This document shows positions 1 to 7,935 of a DNA stretch of 64,000 bases, piece after piece. The stretch's first letter is position 1. Every line of letters begins with the position of its first letter. The notes beneath the pieces are model-generated. The model did not search any database, was not told the origin of the DNA, and was given only the letters and a program-made list of their open reading frames with translations. The position numbers and the translations under genes are program-made. Location of the stretch: the NCBI RefSeq assembly GCF_040703125.1, contig NZ_CP160035.1, positions 2,693,001 through 2,757,000 of the forward strand. The letters are read 5' to 3'. Source of the stretch: Flavobacterium ovatum (GTDB lineage: Bacteria; Bacteroidota; Bacteroidia; Flavobacteriales; Flavobacteriaceae).

Positions 1-65
1 AAGGTAAATAGGTACTCGACGCAGTCAAGCACCAGGTTGGGGGACAAACGAGCGCTAGTTGGAGT
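1..65. repeat. Partial cassette-type repeat (right end)
   Basis: This is the right end of the ~290-bp repeat unit that recurs at 750-1040, 1109-1400 and 1884-2175. It carries the outer arm GTACTCGACGCAGTCAAGC and ends in GAGCGCTAGTTGG, one base before the HEPN stop codon. The rest of the unit lies outside the window. Confidence 0.85.
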
Positions 66-66
66 G

Positions 67-414
67 TTATTTATTGTCAATTAGATTGTCAATTTCGACT
101 TTAAGTTTTGGAAGGTGATTGATTAGAATTGACCAAATATTTTCGTCAGAAATATTGTCATAAGCATGAATTACTTGATTTCTAAAACTAATAATCGCCT
201 TTGCATTTGTAATTTTAATTTCAAAATTTTGATCACGAGTAATAATTCGATTTATTGCTTCACCAATAATTTCTAAATCTCTTTCAACTGCCCTTTTTAA
301 CATTAGGTTATTGCGATATTTTAAAAAGTCCTTTACTTCATCCGAAAAATAACTATCGATTTCCTCAATAGCCATTTTAACATCAAACAGCCATTTTAAT
401 ATTCTCTCATCCAT
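67..414 (-). CDS. HEPN-domain toxin (DUF86 family)
   Basis: A 115-residue all-helical protein of the HEPN/DUF86 family, the toxin half of HEPN-MNT toxin-antitoxin modules. The RNase-type motif R-x4-H is visible in FRNQVIHAY near residue 80. The ATG at 414 overlaps the end of the upstream MNT gene by 8 bases, the usual coupling for this pair. The stop codon lies directly against a repeat unit that ends at 65, so the pair sits in a cassette-like slot. In characterised pairs the MNT partner inactivates HEPN by AMPylation; that is family knowledge and is not shown here. Confidence 0.85.
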   Translation of the reverse strand: MDERILKWLFDVKMAIEEIDSYFSDEVKDFLKYRNNLMLKRAVERDLEIIGEAINRIITRDQNFEIKITNAKAIISFRNQVIHAYDNISDENIWSILINHLPKLKVEIDNLIDNK

Positions 415-706
415 AAATAAGTTCTTTAGATTTATTTATCGATTTTATAAGAATCGGGTTTTTGAGGGTTTGTTCTTCAACTAAATCTATTTCTCGACCA
501 AATAGTTTTTTTAAATTTTCTTTTAGATTGATGTAATTTTCAAAGTATTGGGATAATTCAAAAGACTTGAACTTCACTAAAAAATCAATATCACTTTTAT
601 CATTAAAGTCTGAATTTAATGCCGAGCCAAATAGATACATTTTCTCAACATGGTATGTTGAACAAATGGATCTTAAGCGGTCGATATTTTTTTCAATTAG
701 TATCAT
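407..706 (-). CDS. MNT-type nucleotidyltransferase antitoxin
   Basis: A small nucleotidyltransferase (99 residues from the ATG at 706) with the family signature LFGSALNSDFNDKSDIDFLV: a GS motif followed by the D-x-D metal-binding pair. It is the antitoxin partner of the overlapping HEPN gene. A longer reading from a TTG at 763 is possible, but the extra 19 residues look unlike the family and run into the repeat unit, so 706 is preferred. The first 25-26 bases of this gene recur at 1041-1066 as part of a tandem duplication. Confidence 0.85.
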   Translation of the reverse strand: MILIEKNIDRLRSICSTYHVEKMYLFGSALNSDFNDKSDIDFLVKFKSFELSQYFENYINLKENLKKLFGREIDLVEEQTLKNPILIKSINKSKELIYG

Positions 707-749
707 GTTCAAATTTAGTAAAAAAGTTTCGATACGTATTGCATAATGC

Positions 750-1040
750 TTGTAATTTATCAAAAACGCAAACTTCTTTCTCTGGCGCTTGACTGCGTCG
801 AGTGCTTGCTTTTATTTTGCAAACCAATCGTAGCGTTTGCAACGCGGTTCCTTTACTATAAGACTTTACTAATTACACTCTCATTATAAGTGAGAACAAT
901 TATAAAACTAATTGCCAATCACAAAAAATCATAAATGGTATTAATGAGCCGCGTTGCAAACACTATGTTTTTTGGTCATAAGGAAATAGGTACTCGACGC
1001 AGTCAAGCACCAGGTTGTGGGACAATCGAGCGCAAGTTGA
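750..1040. repeat. Cassette-type nested inverted-repeat unit A
   Basis: The outer arms are GCTTGACTGCGTCGAG (about 787-802) and its reverse complement CTCGACGCAGTCAAGC (about 992-1007). The inner arms are GTAGCGTTTGCAACGCGG (830-847) and a near-perfect complement at 949-967. Between the inner arms is an AT-rich loop of ~100 bases. The unit starts with TGTAATTTATC and ends with GAGCGCAAGTTGA. Confidence 0.88.
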
Positions 1041-1108
1041 GCGATATTTTTTTCAATTAGTATCATGTTAAAATTTAGTAAAAAAGTTTCGACACGTATT
1101 GCATAATA

Positions 1109-1400
1109 CTTGTAATTTTTGAAAACGCAAACTTATTTCTCTGGCGCTTGACTGCGTCGAGTGCCTGCTTTGATTATGGAAACCGGTCGTAGCGTTTGCA
1201 ACGCGGTTCCTTTACTATATGACTTTACTAATTACGCTCTCATTATATGTACGAACAACTATAAAACTAATTCTCCATCACAAAAAATTACAACTAGTAG
1301 CAGTGATCCGCGTTGCAAACGCTACGTTTTTTTGGTCATAAGGTAAATAGGTACTCGACGCAGTCAAGCACCAGGTTGAAGGATACACGAGCGCTAGTTG
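1109..1400. repeat. Cassette-type nested inverted-repeat unit B
   Basis: The second full copy of the unit. It has the same outer and inner arms as unit A, with substitutions mainly in the AT-rich loop. Here the inner arms are exact complements (GTAGCGTTTGCAACGCGG and CCGCGTTGCAAACGCTAC). It ends in GAGCGCTAGTTGG, 15 bases from the stop codon of the LprI-like gene. Confidence 0.88.
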
Positions 1401-1415
1401 GATAGCACCTTTTCT

Positions 1416-1811
1416 TTAATTCTTTACTTTTACTGTTCCCGTGCAAACATCACCTTCTTCAATGCCAATGATCCAAGTCTTTAATTTTGTAATTCGTTCG
1501 TTGGTTAGTATTTCTAAATAATGGTTCCAACACATTGGTTGCACACTACCGTAATATCCAACTTCTCTATCGGGAAACTTAGCATTCATTTCGGCATCAC
1601 GAAATTGCACCCAAAGTCTTTGCGCTTTTTTAAAATTTGCAATAAAGACCAAGTCACTTTTATACTCTCTTAGTATTTGTTGGTACACTTGATTTAGTTT
1701 TTTATCCGAGGTATTATAATCTTTAATAGCTTCTGAATTCAAATCTAATTGCGTTTGTGAAAAACCCAAGACACTAATCATCAAACAAATTGTAGTAAGT
1801 ATTATTTTCAT
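1416..1811 (-). CDS. LprI-like (DUF1311) secreted protein
   Basis: A 131-residue protein with a signal peptide (cleavage after VLGFSQ, about residue 19) and the hallmark of the LprI/DUF1311 family, a helical stretch KKAQRLWVQFRDAEM near residues 62-76. Members are small periplasmic or outer-envelope proteins, and some mycobacterial ones are reported lysozyme inhibitors; function here is unknown. Two Cys in the C-terminal half could form a disulfide. The gene is a single-gene slot between repeat units B and C, in the same orientation as its neighbours. Confidence 0.75.
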   Translation of the reverse strand: MKIILTTICLMISVLGFSQTQLDLNSEAIKDYNTSDKKLNQVYQQILREYKSDLVFIANFKKAQRLWVQFRDAEMNAKFPDREVGYYGSVQPMCWNHYLEILTNERITKLKTWIIGIEEGDVCTGTVKVKN

Positions 1812-1883
1812 TAGGTATCGTTTTTATAAAAATATTTCTCTACGCTGCCACTACTTTAAAAGTCAAATGCACTCCTGCAATCT

Positions 1884-2175
1884 ACTGTAATTTATCAAAA
1901 ACGCAAACTTCTTTCTCTGGCGCTTGACTGCGTCGAGTGCTTGCTTTGATTTTGGAAACCGGTCGTAGCGTTTGCAACGCGGTTCCTTTACTTTAAGACT
2001 TTATTAGTTATCATTTCCTTATAAGTACGAACAACTATAAAGCTAATTTTCAATCACAAAAAATCAAAGCTAGTAGTAATGAGCCGGGTTGCAAACGCTA
2101 CGTTTTTTGGTCGTAAGGTAAATAGGTACTCGACGAAGTCAAGCACCATGCTGTGGGACAAACGAGTACGAGTTG
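1884..2175. repeat. Cassette-type nested inverted-repeat unit C
   Basis: The third full copy. It starts with the same TGTAATTTATCAAAAACGC as unit A and ends in GAGTACGAGTTGG, 14 bases before the stop of the next minus-strand gene. The inner right arm carries one change (GGGTTGC for GCGTTGC). Together with the DUF1311 leader, the unit fills the 1812-2189 gap. Confidence 0.88.
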
Positions 2176-2189
2176 GGATATATTTATTT

Positions 2190-3248
2190 TTAATTTATTT
2201 GTTGTCCTAATTTAATTAAATAAGTTAATCCTGCTTCATCTTTTAATTCATTTAATTTTCTTTTGTGTTGCACATAATCTATTGTTACATCAGTAGCTAA
2301 TGACATTGAAGCTGTTAATAAATCTAAATTTGAAATGTTTGGTCTACCTATTACAAATTTTAATTTATCACCTACAGGCGATAATATTCTATAAAACCAA
2401 TTTTTTTTATCTCTAATTATTTTTTCATTTAAATCTATTAAAACAGGCCTAATACTTACATCAACTATATTTTGACATTCAAAGATGGCTTCTTCTATAT
2501 TTTTGCAGTTTTTAATAACATTTTTACCTTCTTGAGAAAATTTAAGCATTGCAGACCAAAATTGAGGTAAATGGTCGCTTAATTTATCCCTTGCTTCAAG
2601 TATTAAACAAGGCTCAACACCTATCATTGATGGAAGTACCATTTCTATTGATTGCATTGCAAGTAATGCTGCAATGCTTTTATCAGGTATTTTATCAATA
2701 GCTAATATGTTAGATTTAATTTTGTCAACTCCAATTAATGGTACACTACCATTTCTTATTCTTTTTTCAAGTTGATCTACCCCTTCAGTCGTAACAAAAA
2801 GTGGATTTTTTTTAACTTGATACTTATTTAAGTTACCATTTTCACCTTTCTCAATTAGTTTCACTGAGAAAACTTCATTATTTTTTAATAAATCTGTTTC
2901 AAAAAAAGAAGGAAATAATTCATGATTGTCTATGCAAAACTGATGAGCCATCATTAAATAATGCTTTGCAGTCTTTTGTTGGTCTTCTGTAAGTTTCTCT
3001 AGTGGATTTTCTTTAAATTTGAATTTACCTTCAATTCTTTCAAAGTTAAAATTTATATTTTTTTCAGAACTTGTAGATATTTTATATTTTTTTGAAATAT
3101 CAATTACAATCTCTAATTGATTTGGAAGATATACTTTTTCAAATAATAATCCCATAGATGTTAACATTGCAGGATCTGTCATGAAAAAGCCTGAAAGATA
3201 ACAGCCTTCAAATTTTGACAATTTTTTTGATAATTTATTCTCTTCCAT
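2190..3248 (-). CDS. Hypothetical protein in cassette-like array
   Basis: A 352-residue soluble protein that I do not recognise. The ATG at 3248 is preferred over a TTG at 3317, because the extra residues are a weak hydrophobic stretch with no family support. The N-terminus (FFMTDPAMLTSMGLLFEKVY) has the feel of the LLFEKVYLP-type openings in some accessory-island proteins, but this is not a family assignment. No signal peptide, membrane segment or catalytic motif is evident. It is the first gene of the array and is followed by unit C. Its position between a toxin-antitoxin pair and other accessory genes makes a stress or defence role possible but unproven. Confidence 0.6.
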   Translation of the reverse strand: MEENKLSKKLSKFEGCYLSGFFMTDPAMLTSMGLLFEKVYLPNQLEIVIDISKKYKISTSSEKNINFNFERIEGKFKFKENPLEKLTEDQQKTAKHYLMMAHQFCIDNHELFPSFFETDLLKNNEVFSVKLIEKGENGNLNKYQVKKNPLFVTTEGVDQLEKRIRNGSVPLIGVDKIKSNILAIDKIPDKSIAALLAMQSIEMVLPSMIGVEPCLILEARDKLSDHLPQFWSAMLKFSQEGKNVIKNCKNIEEAIFECQNIVDVSIRPVLIDLNEKIIRDKKNWFYRILSPVGDKLKFVIGRPNISNLDLLTASMSLATDVTIDYVQHKRKLNELKDEAGLTYLIKLGQQIN

Positions 3249-3407
3249 AATATTATTAAATTCGTCTTCGTTTCTAAAAACACCTACCAACAAGTAAATG
3301 CCCACAAGTTTATACAATTTCCCCCAAACTTCAAAACAAAATTAGGTTTTTTCTTTCGAATTTAATCACTTCAACAAATCGTAAATTTAAAAAACAACTT
3401 ATCCAAA

Positions 3408-3512
3408 TTTAGCCCTGATCGAGGCGGCATCCTTTATGGCTTTTTCGGCCATAAAGATATAGCCGAGAGCAGGACTGGTTGTCCTTATGAAAACCAGTCG
3501 TTCTGCTCCTAA
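3408..3512. repeat. Flavobacterial dispersed intergenic element
   Basis: The stretch TAGCCCTGATCGAGGCGGC, followed by a hairpin (TTTATGGC..GCCATAAAG) and then GAGCAGGACTGG, looks from memory like an element scattered between genes in Flavobacterium genomes. Its outer parts (GCCCTG/CAGGAC) and the central hairpin can pair. It lies downstream of the locus terminator. A role as structured RNA or REP-like DNA is open. Confidence 0.55.
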
Positions 3513-3513
3513 A

Positions 3514-3547
3514 CAAAAAAACACCAACCGAATCGATTGGTGTTTTT
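3514..3547 (-). terminator. Terminator of the distal PUL unit
   Basis: Hairpin ACACCAA..TTGGTGT (3521-3543) flanked by A/T runs. On the minus strand it ends in a run of seven T. It lies 17 bases past the stop of the last locus gene. Confidence 0.85.
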
Positions 3548-3563
3548 GGAATACTGTCACTGT

Positions 3564-5072
3564 TTATTTTTTGAATTCGATTTTGATTCCGATTACGCTC
3601 CAGTTGGGTAATTGGGTTGGTTTGGAGATGACCAAAGCTTCGTTTTCTGCTTTCCACTTTAGTTTTTCTTTGCTTCCTAAAATCGAAATGTTGGCGATTT
3701 TTTTGTCGTTCAATTTGGAGTTTGAACCCAATGACTTGATGCGGACATCTTTGGTGGGTTGCTCCAAACAGAAGGCATACAAAGTGTTCTCTCCTTTGGT
3801 TGTAAAACGAATATCGTCTTCGGCATACTTGATGTTTTTTTCGTTGAACTTGGCCGTTTTTACCGTTACGGCTTTTACTGGTCTTTCGCCAAAAACTTTC
3901 CAAGGTCGTGAACCGTAGATTCCTTCACCATTGGTGGCAATCCAAGTACCTATTTCGTCTAGCGCTTTTAGTAAATCACCTTCAATATCTCCTTCTGGCG
4001 TTTGTACGATATTGATCAATAGGTTTCCGTTCTTACTCACAATGTCGCACAACATTTGCAAGGTGTAAGTCGCCGTTTTGTACTCCTGACCTGTTTTGTA
4101 ATACCAATCCCCGATAGAGGTATCGGTCTGCCAAGGATACGGACTGATTCCGTCCATCACGCCACGTTCCATGTCTTCAACCCATTTTCCGTTTGAAAAT
4201 TCTTTACAGTTATAAATGGCTTCTAGTTTTCCGTTGTTGGCCTTTAGATTAGTGTTGTAAAAATTGGCAATCATGTCTCTCCCCACATCTCCAAACGGCA
4301 ATTTACTATCCGAATACAATAGATCGGGTTTGTAGGTATTGACCAACTCGTTGATGCGTGCCAACCATTGTTGTTGCGATTCTGGATCGGTTGTCATCCA
4401 TTCTTTATCATCTGGAGCTAATATTTTATGGTATAGATCTACAAATTTCGGGTCGTTTCCGTCATACGGAATTCCTGCCATTGGTCCTTTTTTGTCGGCT
4501 CCTTTGTTGGTTTGCCACCAAGTGTAACTCGCTCCCAAATGCTCTGAAACTCCAAATTTCAATCCTTCTTTTTTGGCGGCATCTTGCCATAATTTTACGA
4601 TGTCTTTTTTAGGTCCCATTTTCACGGAGTTCCAATCATGCAATTTGGAATCCCACAAAAAGAAGTTGTCATGGTGCGTACCCATACTCACAAAATATTT
4701 GGCTCCAGCTTTTTTGTAGAGTGCCATCAATTGTTCTGGGTTAAATTTTTCGGCTTTCCACATTCCAATAATATCTTTGTACCCCACTTTAGACGGATGT
4801 CCGTAGTGTTCTACATGATATTTATAAACCGGTGAACCTTCTTGGTACATTTTTTTGGCATACCAATCGCCTTGTCTCGGCACGGCTTGCGGTCCCCAGT
4901 GTGACCAGATTCCGAATTTGGCATCTCTAAACCAGTCTGGAAATTGGTATTTTTCTAATGATTCGTCTGTGCCTTTAAAAGGTCCTGGAGCAATAGCAGT
5001 CTGCGCTTGGCCACTTAATGAAGCGCCTAAAAACAATAATAACGCCCATTGGGTTAGTGTTCGTTTTTTCAT
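3564..5072 (-). CDS. GH29 exo-alpha-L-fucosidase/L-galactosidase
   Basis: A 502-residue secreted glycoside hydrolase of family GH29, with a signal peptide to about residue 24 (LSGQAQ). Family landmarks are FGIWSHWGPQAVPRQGDWY (53-71), the GTHHDNF active-site segment (131-137) and LLYSDSKLPFG, where D255 is the expected nucleophile. GH29 enzymes release terminal alpha-L-fucose and some act on alpha-L-galactose; the neighbouring L-galactose operon makes the second activity attractive. The ATG at 5072, 7 bases after the sulfatase stop, is chosen over an upstream start that has no signal peptide. It is the last gene of the unit and precedes the terminator. Confidence 0.88.
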   Translation of the reverse strand: MKKRTLTQWALLLFLGASLSGQAQTAIAPGPFKGTDESLEKYQFPDWFRDAKFGIWSHWGPQAVPRQGDWYAKKMYQEGSPVYKYHVEHYGHPSKVGYKDIIGMWKAEKFNPEQLMALYKKAGAKYFVSMGTHHDNFFLWDSKLHDWNSVKMGPKKDIVKLWQDAAKKEGLKFGVSEHLGASYTWWQTNKGADKKGPMAGIPYDGNDPKFVDLYHKILAPDDKEWMTTDPESQQQWLARINELVNTYKPDLLYSDSKLPFGDVGRDMIANFYNTNLKANNGKLEAIYNCKEFSNGKWVEDMERGVMDGISPYPWQTDTSIGDWYYKTGQEYKTATYTLQMLCDIVSKNGNLLINIVQTPEGDIEGDLLKALDEIGTWIATNGEGIYGSRPWKVFGERPVKAVTVKTAKFNEKNIKYAEDDIRFTTKGENTLYAFCLEQPTKDVRIKSLGSNSKLNDKKIANISILGSKEKLKWKAENEALVISKPTQLPNWSVIGIKIEFKK

Positions 5073-5079
5073 AATTTGG

Positions 5080-6591
5080 TTAAATTTTGGTTGGTTTATT
5101 ACCGTCTCTAGCGGCGTTGAAAGCTGCAAAAAGTTGCTCTACTTTAGCTTTGTATTTTGGGTCATTAATTAAGTTACCATTCTCTTTTTCTTCGACATTA
5201 TCGACAAGGTTGAACAAAGCATTTGGTGTTCTTTTAGTATCTGATTTGTCTTTTTTATCGAAAGCAATAATCAACTTCCAACCATTTTCGATAATTACCC
5301 CTTCTTTGGATGTTCCCGATTGCGTCATGATATAAGGATGCACAGGAGCTTTGCTTTTTCCTAAAAATAATGGCAATAAGTTAGCCGAATCAATTTGTTG
5401 GTTTTCAGGTATTTTTTGGTTGGTAATTGCCGCCAAAGTTGCCATCACATCCAATCCTAAAACAGGAGTCGTATTAATGGTTTTGGCTTTGATTTGTCCT
5501 GGCCACGAAGCTATAAAAGGGACTCTGTGTCCGCCTTCATAAGCTTGGTTTTTTCCACCGCGGTAAATATCGCTGGATTGGTGCCCTGCTTGCTTGTCTT
5601 CTTTGACTTGCAATCCTCCGTTGTCTGAGGTAAAAATGATAATCGTGTTGTCATAAACACCTTTTTTCTTCAAGCTTTGTACCAACATTTCTATTTGTAC
5701 ATCGAGCTCTTTGACCACATCCAAATGCGAACTTGGTGTAGTTCCTGCAATCTTTTTACCATTCAAATTCTCGGATGGCGTGTGTGGCAAATGCACCGCA
5801 AGCGCACAGTAGTACATAAAAAAGGGTTTGTCTTTGGAGCTGTTTTCTATAAAATTTACCGCTTTGCCAACCAACTGAGGCCCCATATAATGTGGATCCC
5901 AATTGGAATCGCCCAGACCTTCGTCTTTGTCAAGCGTCACTCCAATCTTGGTCATATTCTCTTGAGAAATGAAGGTGATTTTGGAATCTTTTTTAAACGG
6001 AGCCCATTTTTCATTTTCGAAAGCCAAATACGGTACGTCTTGAATTCCAGATGGGAACATATAGCTGTAATCAAAACCATTTTGTTTGGGTCCGTTGCCT
6101 GCAATTTGGGTTACATCAACATCCATAGCAATTTTGACACGGCCACCTTTGTAAATTTTGGTGTTGTCATTTTTTTCATAATAATCAGAGCCAAAACCCC
6201 ATTTTCCGAAGAAAGCGGTGCTGTAACCTGCATTTTTCATCACTTTACCCAAGGTCAAATCATCGGGTTTTATAGGTGATTCCGCATAAGGACTCCAAAC
6301 GCCCCAAGGCGCATAACTACGGTAGCAGTTTTTTCCGGCCATGATCGCCGCACGCGTGGGCGCACATAAGGCTGCCGGCGTATGCGCATCTGTAAAAGCC
6401 ATTCCTTCCTTGGCCAATTGGTCAATCGCTGGAGTTTCGACAATAATATCGTTCGAATGCATTTTTCGATAATAAGAAATATCTCCAAGTCCGATATCAT
6501 CGGCTAATACAACAATGACATTTGGTTTCTTTTGTGCTGTAACTCCCAATGATAGTGCTAAAGCAAGTGTAATAAGTAGGTTCTTTTTCAT
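5080..6591 (-). CDS. S1-family arylsulfatase
   Basis: A 503-residue sulfatase of the alkaline-phosphatase fold, secreted (signal peptide to about residue 20). C76-A-P-T-R80 is the S1 motif whose Cys is converted to formylglycine. D31-D32 in LADDIGLGD bind calcium, and IIFTSDNGG is the second metal site. It should remove sulfate esters from oligosaccharides in the periplasm. It is packed in an operon, 1 base after GH43 and 7 bases before GH29, which suggests joint action on one oligosaccharide. It has no tag for surface anchoring. The maturation enzyme is not encoded in this window. Confidence 0.9.
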   Translation of the reverse strand: MKKNLLITLALALSLGVTAQKKPNVIVVLADDIGLGDISYYRKMHSNDIIVETPAIDQLAKEGMAFTDAHTPAALCAPTRAAIMAGKNCYRSYAPWGVWSPYAESPIKPDDLTLGKVMKNAGYSTAFFGKWGFGSDYYEKNDNTKIYKGGRVKIAMDVDVTQIAGNGPKQNGFDYSYMFPSGIQDVPYLAFENEKWAPFKKDSKITFISQENMTKIGVTLDKDEGLGDSNWDPHYMGPQLVGKAVNFIENSSKDKPFFMYYCALAVHLPHTPSENLNGKKIAGTTPSSHLDVVKELDVQIEMLVQSLKKKGVYDNTIIIFTSDNGGLQVKEDKQAGHQSSDIYRGGKNQAYEGGHRVPFIASWPGQIKAKTINTTPVLGLDVMATLAAITNQKIPENQQIDSANLLPLFLGKSKAPVHPYIMTQSGTSKEGVIIENGWKLIIAFDKKDKSDTKRTPNALFNLVDNVEEKENGNLINDPKYKAKVEQLFAAFNAARDGNKPTKI

Positions 6592-6592
6592 T

Positions 6593-7930
6593 TTATTTTT
6601 CTAATAATAACCAGTTCAAATTGATAATTTTATCGGCGCCATTTTCAGATTTAAAAACCACAACTATATCTTGAATTCCTGTTACAGTTTCTAACAAATT
6701 AGCTTCAATAGTTTGCCAAGAATTCCACCCTCCTGTATATTTTGCTGGGAAATCGGCTATCATCTTTCCTTTGGCATCTTTGAGGTGTATTTCAAAATTC
6801 CCAAAACGCTGTCCGGATGCATATCGTGCTTTAATTTTTTTGGCTGCTCCTTCACCAAAATCTACTCCTTTAAATTTCACAGAACTCATATGCTTAGTGT
6901 CCGACACCATCCAACCAATTGGTTCATTTCCTCCAACAAAAGAAGTCTGTGCTTTGTCAATTTCGTTGTATCGATCAATTTGTATAGTATCTCCAATTTT
7001 TGGATTCCCAATACCTCTTATGGTTGGCTTTACTTTTTTGATGGTTCCATCTTCTTTAAATTCCATGTAATCGGCTTGAATTGAACGCAATTTATTATGT
7101 CCACTGATAGCCCACCAATGGTAAAATAAAATCCATTTCCCTTCATAATTCACTACCGAATGATGGTTAGTTCCATTACTAATATTGTCCATTATCTTGC
7201 CACGATATTCAAAAGGTCCCATTGGACTACTACTAGTTGCATATCCAATATTATAGCCTTCCTCAGGATACACATGTGCAAAAGTGAAATAGTAAAGATT
7301 ATTATATTTAAAAGGAAAGGATCCTTCTTTGTAACCCGCAGGCAATCCTTCAATTTTGATGGGTTTTCCCTCGATTTCTATCATGTTGTCTTTTAATGGC
7401 GCAACAAATAATTCTTTACCACCACCAAAATACAGATACGCTTTTCCATCATCGTCCAATAATAATCCAGGATCAATTCCAGAAACTCCTTCAATATACT
7501 TTTTCTCCCATTTGAACGGCCCAGTTGGATTTTTGGAAATCCCAACTCCTATTCGTCTAAATGCTGATTTGTCGGCAGGTTCTGCAGGATAATAGTAATA
7601 ATACAAATCTCCTTTTTTTATACAATCGGGTGCCCACATTCCATAGGAATCTTTCTTGCCCCAAGGCACTTGATTTTGATCTAAAAGCACACCATAATCT
7701 TTCCAAGTACTTCCGTTTTCCAAGGAATACATATGATAATCGGGCATACAAAAACGAGGTGCTTCAATACCTTCTTTTGGCACCACATCATGCGAAGGAT
7801 AGAGGTATAATTTGCCATCAAAAACTCTCGCAGTTGGATCGGCAGTAAATATTTTGGTTACTAGTGGATTTTGAGCTAGCAAACCTTGAACTGATAAAAA
7901 TAGCGCTGTACTTATTGAAAATAATTTCAT
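6593..7930 (-). CDS. GH43 glycosidase with C-terminal CBM6-like domain
   Basis: A 445-residue secreted protein with a signal peptide to about residue 20. The five-bladed GH43 propeller shows the catalytic triad: D31 (TADPTARVFDG), D153 (GIDPGLLLDDDG) and E202 (YKEGSFPF). Residues ~330-445 form a beta-sandwich like CBM6 (YASGQRFGNFEIHL, GGWNSWQTIEA, NWLLLEK). GH43 members cleave xylosyl, arabinosyl or galactosyl links, and the substrate here cannot be read from the sequence. It sits between the GH16 and sulfatase genes with almost no spacing. Confidence 0.88.
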   Translation of the reverse strand: MKLFSISTALFLSVQGLLAQNPLVTKIFTADPTARVFDGKLYLYPSHDVVPKEGIEAPRFCMPDYHMYSLENGSTWKDYGVLLDQNQVPWGKKDSYGMWAPDCIKKGDLYYYYYPAEPADKSAFRRIGVGISKNPTGPFKWEKKYIEGVSGIDPGLLLDDDGKAYLYFGGGKELFVAPLKDNMIEIEGKPIKIEGLPAGYKEGSFPFKYNNLYYFTFAHVYPEEGYNIGYATSSSPMGPFEYRGKIMDNISNGTNHHSVVNYEGKWILFYHWWAISGHNKLRSIQADYMEFKEDGTIKKVKPTIRGIGNPKIGDTIQIDRYNEIDKAQTSFVGGNEPIGWMVSDTKHMSSVKFKGVDFGEGAAKKIKARYASGQRFGNFEIHLKDAKGKMIADFPAKYTGGWNSWQTIEANLLETVTGIQDIVVVFKSENGADKIINLNWLLLEK

Positions 7931-7935
7931 AATGA

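Larger units (their letters stand above)
681..1400. repeat. Tandem duplication, two ~360-bp copies
   Basis: Positions 681-1040 and 1041-1400 are two diverged copies of one segment: the first bases of the MNT gene, its upstream region and one complete inverted-repeat unit. They are collinear with an offset of 360 bases (359 after a one-base deletion). The second copy has only the gene's first ~26 bases, so no second MNT gene exists. A 61-codon plus-strand ORF at 1161-1346 lies wholly in this repeat and is not a gene. Confidence 0.85.

Noticed and set aside
1161..1346. 61-codon plus-strand ORF
   Set aside because: It lies wholly in a duplicated inverted-repeat unit and its reading is just repeat sequence.
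750..2175. CRISPR-like array
   Set aside because: The units are ~290 bases, nested palindromes separated by whole genes; no short spacers and no cas genes.
1..2175. Canonical integron attC sites
   Set aside because: Only the right unit ends resemble the GTTRRRY core, the left ends do not, and no integrase is in view. Kept as a cassette-like array of unknown type.
3487..3918. Plus-strand ORF opposite the end of the GH29 gene
   Set aside because: It runs through a terminator and the antisense of a clear GH29 gene; no family features.
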